From assembly GCF_002196515.1 (NCBI RefSeq), contig NZ_CP018836.1:744001-808000 (forward strand): a stretch of 64,000 bases of DNA, given 5' to 3'. This stretch comes from Vibrio gazogenes (GTDB taxonomy: Bacteria; Pseudomonadota; Gammaproteobacteria; Enterobacterales; Vibrionaceae). Positions 37,228 through 46,800 of this stretch are shown here, piece after piece (the stretch's first letter is position 1; each line of letters starts with the position of its first letter). The notes under the pieces were generated by a model. That model saw nothing but the letters and a program-made list of their open reading frames with translations. It searched no databases and was not told the DNA's origin. The position numbers and the translations under genes are program-made.

Positions 37228-40200
37228 CTAGATTGAGTCGCTATTCGTTAAACCATCTACAAAAGTCAACTTATCATTGAGCCATTCATCCAATTGATCT
37301 TCTGCAAAATTTCCTAATTTATCTACTATCTCCGATTCTGCAGATGCAGACTCGGTAACATGTGCTGGTGGTATTTCAGAAAAATGTTCACCCTCCGCCG
37401 TCTTCGGGCTGGGTAACAACATTTCTGACAAATACTGAGCAATCGCCCGGGGGGTTGGATAATCGAAAATCAATGTACTGCCTAAACGACAGGAAAAACG
37501 TTTTTGTAATTGATTTTTAAGTTCGATAGCCATTAATGAATCAACACCGGTGTCGGTCAGACGAGCGTCTGCATCCATTGTCTGATGGTGACGAAAGCCA
37601 AGTATTTTCTTAATTTCATGAAGTACTGACTCCAGCATCAGTGCAGGCTGATCACTAAAATGGGCATCTCGAATGTCTGTCAGCAGATCACGCTCAACCT
37701 TACAGCGTTCCCGATAGCGTTCATAGAAATGGCGATAAAATGTTTGTTTCATCCGTTCAGGTACAGAAGACAACCATGTCGGCCAATCTATCTGTGCCAC
37801 ACAAAGCCGAGCCGGAAGTAATGGTGACTGCAGGATTAATTGCAACATCTGCAAACCATCAGTAGATGACAAGGGGGTTAATCCGGCTCTTACAAGTCTC
37901 TGTTGCTCCTGAGATGAAAGTCTGGCTCCCATCCCCATGTCTTGCCATAAAGGCCAATTGATACTGTATCCGACAATGCCCAGTTGCCTTTGATAATGTG
38001 CCAGTCCATCAAGAAATGCGTTAGCAGCTGCATAGTTCGATTGACCTTTCACTCCAACAACCGATGCCAGAGAAGAATAACTGATAAAAAAATCCAGAGT
38101 AATATCGGCATGTCGGCACCATTGATGTAATAACCATGCACCAACCGCTTTAGGCCTTATGACTTCCTCAATCGTATTACGTGTCTGTTGCTCTATCACA
38201 CCATCATGTAATACACCTGCCGTATGAATGATTCCTTTCATTAATGGCATCGTTTCCCGAATACTGTCCAACGCAGAGGCGAGTTCTGTTTCTTCAGCAA
38301 TATCAACTTGCCATGAAGAAACATCCACACCTTGGGAGCGCCAACTTTCAAGAATCTGAGAAACCATCTCACTAGGTGCAGAGCGTCCAAGAAGAGCTAA
38401 ATGTTTAGCTCCCATATCAACAAGCAGAGCTGCACTGGCAAGTCCAAGATCACCTAAACCACCTGTGATTAAATATGTAGCCTGAGGATCAATCGATTCG
38501 GGTCTGCTCTCCATCTCTCTGGGTGGCATATACAGAGCAACTTTGCCAATATTTTTACCCTGAGATAAAAGCCGGAATGCCTGTTTGACCGATTCCACCG
38601 GGAAAGACTGAACCGGGAGAGGTTGATACAAATTCTGCTGGTAGCCATCAACCATTTCCGATAACAGTTGAGTCTGCAGCCCCGGTGTGACTGCCATTGC
38701 CTGTCCTAAATCAAAAGAAAAATACTGAGCGTCGGACCGATACTGATGAGCCTGCGCCTCACTCCACACACCGATCTTACCAATATCGACAAACCTGCCT
38801 TTCGATGCCAGCACATCAAATGAATTCTGAATGAAATCCCCATTGAGGCAGTTCAAAACAACATCTACACCTTGCCCTTCCGTTAGTGTCAGAATCTGCT
38901 GACGGAATTCCTGGCTGCGAGAATCCATCACATGACAGATACCTTGACTTTCTAAGTGAGTCCATTTCGGCTGGCTTGCTGTTGCAAAGATCTCAGCACC
39001 TCGTGACAAAGCAATCTGTACCGCAGCCTGACCAACCCCACCAGCTGCCGCATGAATTAAAATACGTTCTCCCGGTTGCAGACAAGCCAGATGATTCAGT
39101 GCATAACATGCGGTCATAAAAACTGTTGGCAACACTGACGCCTGAACAAAATCCAGTGTCTTCGGCATGGGGACTACACAGTCCTGACTAACCGTAACTG
39201 TGCTGGCAAAAGTTCCGGCTGCAAATACAATAACAGACGTCCCCACCCGAATCTGATCAACACCCTCACCAACAGCGGTTACAACCCCAGCACACTCATA
39301 CCCGAGAGGTAGTTGCTCTGCTGAATGAATGCCAAGCTCTACAGCATGTTCTTCAAGCATCCCCAATGTATATAAAACATCTTTGAAATTGAGGCCACTA
39401 GCTCTGACCTGGACCTGAACTTCTTCCTGCCGGGGTTCTCTTTTCTGAATTGTTACCGGATGTAGATTGTCAAACACACCATATTCTGACAGCTGAATTT
39501 TGAAGTCCTGAGTCTTAGTTTTAACATCATACACAAATGGTTGAAAACGACTGACAAACCGCTGTTTTCCACGATAAGCAACTTGTATCTCAGCATCATT
39601 GGCAGTCATCTCAGAAACGATGGGCAGGAAATCATAATCTTCTGATGACATCACCCGGTCTAAATCAAGATGCAAACATGCCAACTCAGGATGCTCAGCA
39701 TCGATAGCCTGAATCAAACCATTCAATGTACTTTGTCTGACCGAATATGTGTGATGATCATTCGGTACAGCACAGGCACCATGAGTAATCAACATGAGTT
39801 GTGGAGGTTTATCCTGCAATCGTCGGGACAGAACTTCCACCAGAGACAATATCTGTGTCGGTATTTCGCTCAAGGATTCAATCAACCCATCATCCACTAC
39901 CTCAGACGGATATACAGTGACAGGAAAATCACCCAGAACAATCACACCATGACAGAAAGGAGTCTGAAGAGAAGTAAGCATTGACTCCACTCCGGCCACA
40001 TCACAGACAGCACAGTCACATCCCTGCATACGCAGTAACCCGGCAACCTGTTCGACAGGTTGAGATTCATTACCGACAATGATCCAAGACTGACCTGCAA
40101 CAGAGTGGGTTTCACCCGCTTCTGCCTGTTGCCACTGCACTTGGTAAAGTAACTGTTCTGCTTGCTGCCAGGTCATACTTCGTTTCGAAGAACCGGAAAC

Positions 40201-43200
40201 CTGCCGAAGCTCCAGTCCTTTGAATCGAGCAACCCACTGACCTTCAGCATTCACAAGATCTAAATCGGCATAAAGCGATGTTCCATCAGTCTGAACAGGT
40301 GACTGGATGCATGCGTGACACCACAACTCTCGTTCACCGGAGTGGTAAAATGAGACTTGCTCAATTCCTATCGGCAAGTAGATAGAGTCCTGATGCTGTA
40401 ACAGCCCACCTAAAGACTGAAAACAGGCATCAAGCAACACCGGATGAAAATCCAGATCATTTTCCAGCAGTTCCGGAAGTTTTATATGACTCAGTGCCGA
40501 TGTATCACCAACCCAAAGTTCATCTATTGCCTGAAATGCAGAGCCGTATTCCATACCCTGACGCGCCGCACGCTGATAAAAATGACCAGGGAAAATCATC
40601 TGTTGGCAGGATTGCTGCCAACGATGCAACTGTGCAAGACCATCAATATTCGGAACTGTACTATGTACTGACGTTATCTGACATTCTATATGTTGCAACC
40701 ATTGTGTCTGGGCTCCGGATTCACTCGTGCTGAACACACGACCGATATAGACATCATCTTGTTTTTTCAGTGATGTCTGCACAGATATAGTGTCTGTTTT
40801 CGGAAGCACGAGCGGCTGCTCTATCTTGAAGTTCATGATGGTGTCTTTAGGCTCCCCAGGCAATTGCCTCATCGCCGCCGATATCATCGCCAGATATCCT
40901 GCAGCAGGGAAAATAATCTGATCATAAACACAATGATCAGCAAGATACCCCAAAGACTCGTATGAGAGTGTTTTCTCATAACACCATTCATCATGAAGGG
41001 TTGCTACCGAAACTGGAGAACCTAACAAAGAGATCTCTGAATGATCAACATGGTTACACAATAATGTCTTTCCGGATGTAGATTCAGAATACCAATGCCG
41101 CTGACGTTCAAACGGATAAACCGGTAACAACATTTTCTCCCATCGAGAGCCCTGATAATACGAATCCCAGGAAATATGACTTCCACGCTGGTATATGTGG
41201 ACTAAAGATTCAGCCAGATATTCAGCCTCCTGACGGCCTGGCTGAAAACTACCCAGCCATAGGACTGTTTCATCCTCAATGCATTGCTTTCCCAATGAAA
41301 CCAAGGTCGGACGCGGACCAATTTCCAGAAATATATTACCTCCGGACTGTTCTGACACCCGAATACTTTGAAGAAAATTCACAGGAGCTTGAATATGCTG
41401 AACCCAATAATCCGCAGTGCTAATATCATTCTGGGCTATTTGGCCAGAAACATTAGATATCAGAGTCCGCTTGGGGAGCTCGTAGTGAATACTTGCAGCC
41501 ACTACTGCAAATTCTGCCAGCATTGGCTGCATTAATGGAGAATGGAAAGCATGAGAAACATCTAACTGAGAATATCTGATTTGTTGCTTATCCAGCAGCT
41601 CAATGATTGATTGTAGCGCTGTTTGATCCCCTGAAATGACGGTCTGCTCCGGCCCATTGTATGCAGCAACAGACACTTGCCCGGTGAATGGCACAAGTAA
41701 AGTCTCTACAGTCTTTGCATCAGCCATCACGGCATACATTTCTCCTTTTGCCGACAACGGCTGCATCAGACGTCCTCGGGCTGCAATCAGTTTTAATCCA
41801 TCTTCAAAACTGAATACACCGGCGTGACAAGCAGCTGCATATTCACCAACACTGTGGCCCATCATGGCAACCGGTTCGATACCCCATGCAAACCATAATC
41901 GGCCGAGAGCATATTCCAGAGCGAAAAGAGCAGGCTGCGTATACTGAGTCTGACTCAATTTGGATGAAGACTCTCCCCAGAGTAAACTGAATAAGGAAAC
42001 ACCAATCTGTTCTATAAATAAATCTTCAATGTCATCCAGATACTGTTTGAATTGTTTATTTCTCCGGTACAGTGTCTGCCCCATTCCAATGTATTGAGAA
42101 CCCTGTCCGGTAAATAAGAACACAATATTGCTTTCGGCAGCGGCTACCTTCTCACTATCAGAATGAACGATCTCCTGTAACTGAGACTGCAACTCAATTT
42201 TTGAAGCCGCAGTAATTCCCTGACGGTATTTGAAATGTTTCTTCCCAATATTCGCGCTATAACATAGAGATGACAGTTGTTCTTCCTGAGTATGACTCAG
42301 ACATGCAGACAATTGTGATGCGACTTCCCTAAGCCCTTTCTTCGTTCTGGCAGACCATGTCAAAACATAAGGTGACATTGGCTCCTGATTTGGCTCAGTT
42401 GCAGGCTCTGGTGCTTCTTCAAGAATCACATGAGCATTTGTTCCAGTAAAACCAAAAGAGCTGATCCCGGCCATTCTGCTTTTTTGAACAGCTTCCCATT
42501 CACTCAACCGGACAGGGATGCGAATATTCAATTTATCCCAGGGAATGTGCGGGGAAGGATGATCCAAATGCAAATGAGGTGGTAATTGCCGATGTTGCAT
42601 CGCTAATATCGTCTTGATTAATCCGGCAATCCCCGAAGCAGATTCAGTATGACCAATATTCGTCTTTACAGAGCCCACCCATAGTGGAGCTGTTCGCTCC
42701 TGATTAAAAACGGCTTCCAGTGCCCGGATCTCAATCGGGTCACCCAATGATGTGCCTGTTCCATGAGCCTCAACATAGTCGATCATCTTCGGAGAACACC
42801 CCGCCTGTTTCAAAGCTTTCCGGATGACCTGCTCCTGTGCGTAGGCACTGGGTACTGTCAGTCCACCGCTGGTCCCGTTCTGATTTACCGCACTACCTTT
42901 GATAAGAGCAAGAATTGTATCTCCGTCATTCTGAGCCTGTGACAATCGTTTCAAGACAACCATGCCACAGCCTTCACTTCGGACATAACCATTTGCCGAG
43001 GCATCAAATGCTTTACAGCGGCCGTCTTCCGAAAGCATTTTGGCTTTAGATGTCACAACATTCATATGCGGGTCGAGCAGTAAACAAACTCCTCCGGCCA
43101 AAGCCACATTGCTTTCACCGGTGTGCAGGCTCTGACAGGCTAAATGTACCGCAGTCAGTGAAGAAGCACATGCAGTATCGACTGCTATAGCAGGGCCATT

Positions 43201-43791
43201 CAGATTCAACAGATAAGATATCCGACTTGCCGTCGAGCTCAGGGATGTACCAACCCCCATATAAGCATTGGCTTCTCCACCGTGAGTTTTGACATAGTCG
43301 GAACCGCTGACACCAATGAACACACCCGTTGAAGTTTGTACTAACTGTTCAGGGCTGATACAAGCACGCTCTAATGCTTCCCAACCGACTTCCAACATTA
43401 AACGCTGCTGAGGATCCATATTCGCAGCCTCACGAGGTGTGATTCCGAAAAAATCCGCATCAAACTGATCAATACCGGTTAAGAAACCGCCATGACGACA
43501 ATACATTTTTCCGGTTGCTTCAGGATCAGCATGGTAATATTGTTCAACATTCCATCGGCTTTCAGGAATCTCTTCAATGGCGTCAATTCCATTACCCAAT
43601 AGTTGCCAGTATGATTCTGGGCTATTGACCCCCCCGGGAAATCGACAGCTCATACCTACAACGGCAATCGGCTCACTTGTCTGCTTTTTCAGTGAAGAGA
43701 TCTCCTTCCGCATCTTTTCCATTTCAAGAAAAGCACGCTTGATTGGAGATAATTGCTGGGAACTTTGCTCTTCTAAGGCTGTATTAGTCAT
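37228..43791 (-). CDS. Type I PKS module 3: KS-AT-DH-ER-KR-ACP
   Basis: This 2187-residue, fully reducing PKS subunit has no methyltransferase, so it should add a plain saturated two-carbon unit. The KS (40-460) has DTACASSL (Ala instead of the usual first Ser), HGTGTSLGDP and NIGHTESASG. The AT (555-900) has GHSVGE (Ser647) and HAFH, malonyl type. The DH (920-1200) has His953, Pro962 and Asp1121. The ER (1430-1755) has the NADPH loop AAAGGVG at 1581. The KR (TGGLGDLG at 1776) has Tyr1920. The ACP has GVDSL (Ser2085). The gene begins 17 bp after the preceding stop. The order DH-ER-KR with the split KR structural part at about 1215-1420 is normal for this class. Confidence 0.95.
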   Translation of the reverse strand: MTNTALEEQSSQQLSPIKRAFLEMEKMRKEISSLKKQTSEPIAVVGMSCRFPGGVNSPESYWQLLGNGIDAIEEIPESRWNVEQYYHADPEATGKMYCRHGGFLTGIDQFDADFFGITPREAANMDPQQRLMLEVGWEALERACISPEQLVQTSTGVFIGVSGSDYVKTHGGEANAYMGVGTSLSSTASRISYLLNLNGPAIAVDTACASSLTAVHLACQSLHTGESNVALAGGVCLLLDPHMNVVTSKAKMLSEDGRCKAFDASANGYVRSEGCGMVVLKRLSQAQNDGDTILALIKGSAVNQNGTSGGLTVPSAYAQEQVIRKALKQAGCSPKMIDYVEAHGTGTSLGDPIEIRALEAVFNQERTAPLWVGSVKTNIGHTESASGIAGLIKTILAMQHRQLPPHLHLDHPSPHIPWDKLNIRIPVRLSEWEAVQKSRMAGISSFGFTGTNAHVILEEAPEPATEPNQEPMSPYVLTWSARTKKGLREVASQLSACLSHTQEEQLSSLCYSANIGKKHFKYRQGITAASKIELQSQLQEIVHSDSEKVAAAESNIVFLFTGQGSQYIGMGQTLYRRNKQFKQYLDDIEDLFIEQIGVSLFSLLWGESSSKLSQTQYTQPALFALEYALGRLWFAWGIEPVAMMGHSVGEYAAACHAGVFSFEDGLKLIAARGRLMQPLSAKGEMYAVMADAKTVETLLVPFTGQVSVAAYNGPEQTVISGDQTALQSIIELLDKQQIRYSQLDVSHAFHSPLMQPMLAEFAVVAASIHYELPKRTLISNVSGQIAQNDISTADYWVQHIQAPVNFLQSIRVSEQSGGNIFLEIGPRPTLVSLGKQCIEDETVLWLGSFQPGRQEAEYLAESLVHIYQRGSHISWDSYYQGSRWEKMLLPVYPFERQRHWYSESTSGKTLLCNHVDHSEISLLGSPVSVATLHDEWCYEKTLSYESLGYLADHCVYDQIIFPAAGYLAMISAAMRQLPGEPKDTIMNFKIEQPLVLPKTDTISVQTSLKKQDDVYIGRVFSTSESGAQTQWLQHIECQITSVHSTVPNIDGLAQLHRWQQSCQQMIFPGHFYQRAARQGMEYGSAFQAIDELWVGDTSALSHIKLPELLENDLDFHPVLLDACFQSLGGLLQHQDSIYLPIGIEQVSFYHSGERELWCHACIQSPVQTDGTSLYADLDLVNAEGQWVARFKGLELRQVSGSSKRSMTWQQAEQLLYQVQWQQAEAGETHSVAGQSWIIVGNESQPVEQVAGLLRMQGCDCAVCDVAGVESMLTSLQTPFCHGVIVLGDFPVTVYPSEVVDDGLIESLSEIPTQILSLVEVLSRRLQDKPPQLMLITHGACAVPNDHHTYSVRQSTLNGLIQAIDAEHPELACLHLDLDRVMSSEDYDFLPIVSEMTANDAEIQVAYRGKQRFVSRFQPFVYDVKTKTQDFKIQLSEYGVFDNLHPVTIQKREPRQEEVQVQVRASGLNFKDVLYTLGMLEEHAVELGIHSAEQLPLGYECAGVVTAVGEGVDQIRVGTSVIVFAAGTFASTVTVSQDCVVPMPKTLDFVQASVLPTVFMTACYALNHLACLQPGERILIHAAAGGVGQAAVQIALSRGAEIFATASQPKWTHLESQGICHVMDSRSQEFRQQILTLTEGQGVDVVLNCLNGDFIQNSFDVLASKGRFVDIGKIGVWSEAQAHQYRSDAQYFSFDLGQAMAVTPGLQTQLLSEMVDGYQQNLYQPLPVQSFPVESVKQAFRLLSQGKNIGKVALYMPPREMESRPESIDPQATYLITGGLGDLGLASAALLVDMGAKHLALLGRSAPSEMVSQILESWRSQGVDVSSWQVDIAEETELASALDSIRETMPLMKGIIHTAGVLHDGVIEQQTRNTIEEVIRPKAVGAWLLHQWCRHADITLDFFISYSSLASVVGVKGQSNYAAANAFLDGLAHYQRQLGIVGYSINWPLWQDMGMGARLSSQEQQRLVRAGLTPLSSTDGLQMLQLILQSPLLPARLCVAQIDWPTWLSSVPERMKQTFYRHFYERYRERCKVERDLLTDIRDAHFSDQPALMLESVLHEIKKILGFRHHQTMDADARLTDTGVDSLMAIELKNQLQKRFSCRLGSTLIFDYPTPRAIAQYLSEMLLPSPKTAEGEHFSEIPPAHVTESASAESEIVDKLGNFAEDQLDEWLNDKLTFVDGLTNSDSI

Positions 43792-43808
43792 TTTTTCTTA
43801 TGCATCCA

Positions 43809-46800
43809 TTAACTTTCAAACTGACTCATCATTAATTCGGCAACTTCTTCATCCGTCATGGATTCAAGCATGCCTAGAGTACTGACTGACTCTGTATCGA
43901 TCTGATTTTCTTCTTCGGTAACCTCATCTATGTCAGCAACATCTGACGGGTCAAATGACAGGCATTCATCCACTATGTACCCGGCAAGTTTCTTAATTGT
44001 CGGAAAATCAAAAATCAACGTGGAATGAAATGAGCAGGCAAGCTGCTTTTGAAGCATATTTTTAAATTCAACTGCCATCAGCGAATCCATACCGATATCA
44101 AACAGCTGCTTATCAATATCGATCATCTCAACCTGCTTAATTCCCATGACCTGAGCAACCATATCAACCAGATGTGTTGCCAGTGTGCGGCGTCGATTAT
44201 CTGCAGGGGTTTGCTCCAATACAGATAACAAGGGAGACGTTGTGGTTCTTGCCTGGGACTTTGACAAAGTCGAACTGCTTTTTAGCAGATGGGACTGTTC
44301 TCCTTTTTCTGGTCGTTGCTCCCTCATGGCAGGTAATGCTTTCAGTAATGCAGGAAATTTGCAGTGCGATGCGTAATGCGGCCAGTGAATATCAAGTGCC
44401 ATAACCTGTGGCGGCACACCTTTTGACTGACCATGAACTAATGCCTGCATAATTTCACAACCCTGCCTGATGGAAATAAATTCCATTCCGATTGATTTCA
44501 GGCGTTCCTGTTCAGTGGTATCCAAAGCTGAGGCCATACCCACATCTTGCCATGGCCCCCAGTTAATACTCTGAACAGGTAAATGGTGCATACGACGATA
44601 CGATGCCAGAGAGTCTAAAAAGCCATTGGCAGCGGCATATGCTCCTTGACCATTTCCAGGTAAATAACTAGATGCTGAAGAAAATAAAACAAATAAATCA
44701 AGAGATAATGATTGTGTTAAACGATGTAAATTCCAGGCACCAGCAACTTTCGGTGCTAAAACACCAGACAATCGCTCAGGCAAATAATTTTTGATCATGC
44801 CATCGTCCAAAACTCCGGCAGTATGGATAACACCTTTGATCGAGTATCTGGCTCCATACTCGGAAAAAATTCTCTCCATATCCTGATAACGGCTGACATC
44901 AGCATGCTCTACCTGAATATCAATTCCCTGCTGACTCAGCTCGGAGATACGTTTTTCCTTTTCAGTACTGGCTCTGTTCCTGCCGAGTAACAGAATATGT
45001 TTTGCACCTTGGCTGACAAGCCACTCTGTGACAGCAAACCCTAATCCACCCAAGCCACCAGTTACTACATACAGACCATCGGGATCGACAGAGGAAGAAA
45101 TATGACCATCTACCCATTCTGGCTGACATGGCACAATTCTTCGGGCATAGGTTTGCTCTCCCCTGAGCATCAAATGGGCTTCTTCATCCAGAGCAAGCAG
45201 CATATGGAGGAGTGGGGACTCTCGACCTGACATTACTGACACCGAATCGATATCAACAAACCGAAAACGCCATTGAGAAAATTCACAAGCTATAACCTGT
45301 CCCAGACTCCATAAAGGAGCCTGAGCCAAATTCTGACAGGCCAAAGAAGTTGATTCTCCATGACAAAGTTCCTGAGCCTGCCGGGTAATCAGCCATATCC
45401 GGGGCGGAAGAACAAAATCAAAACAACTCAACGCCTGTATCGTTTCCATCCATAATCGGCAAGTGTGGAAAACTTTGTCAGCAACATCATCCTCGTTCGC
45501 TGATATATCAAGCCCCCATAAGTAACTCACCTGTTTTGGAACACCACCTAAGTATTCCTGACACAAGGTTTCAAGGGTACCGGTATCTGTATATACCACT
45601 GCTGGAGTATGGTTATCACCCCGCCTTTCCGGAAGCCGTTCTTTATAGACCAGCAACACACGTTGCTGCAAATCTTCCAGATCGACAGCCATGGCTGCCC
45701 CTTCTCCATCCTGATCTGCAAAAATCAGCCATGTGTCCCCGGGCGTAGGAAGGTTTGACGAGACATCAGTAGATAATTCGATATGCTGCCAATCTTCATG
45801 ATAAAGAAGATGCTGAATCTGAGTTTCCGCATGAGATGGATTGCGTGATAAAACCTGAAAACCATCAATACAGGCAACTATCTCACCGGACTCAGAAAAC
45901 AGGCGCAAATCTAACTCAATTGAATTCTGCCGGGCACGAACCAGACGGGCATGTCCCCACAAAGTTACCGTCGGATGAGACAACACACGAAAACGTTTTA
46001 CACCAACAGGTAAATGTGCTGATTTATCTCTTTCATTCTTGTCCAGAAAAGCAGCCAGTAGTTGAAATGCACCATCTAAAAGAACAGGATGCAGAACATC
46101 CCCTCGGGACATTTCAACCGATACCGGCAACTCTATTCTTGCCAGAGCCTGCTCCGGACCACCCCAGAGCTGTCGCTGACATTGGAAACTCTCACCTAAA
46201 CAGACACCAGACGTAATATTGTAAACATCAACATCCAGTACCTGCTGACAAGCATCCTGCAGTGAACTCAGAACGTTATGGGACGGTGTGTCTTTCTCGC
46301 TAACGAGAACAACTTTCCCCTGAACATGGCAAAGCCACGATTGTTCATCTGCCGCATCATTCCAACTGTATATGCCAAATGTATAGCAACCATCATCTTC
46401 ATATTCAGACAAGGTTGTCTGCACAAGACAACCATCATCAGTAAGATACAGCGGCTGCTGAAATTCAATATTCTCTAATTCAATAGAATTTTGGTTAAGC
46501 CCTGTCTTTCCAGCAATCATTCCCATTTCAAGCAGAGCTGCAGCAGGAACAATTACCCGATCATCTAACGAATGATCAGCCAGGTAAGCAACTGACTGAA
46601 CCGAAAGCCGATTCTCGAACAAACAAATGAACGACGAAACTGGTGGCAACAATACTTTTCGTCCTAGAAGAGGATGTACTTCACCATCACTTCGTACTGA
46701 TAATTTCGGCAGACTTTTCCAATAGGTCTGCCGCTGAAAAGCATAGGTTGGCAGCCAATGGAGGCGGTGATAACCTTCCGACGGATAGATGTCGTTCCAA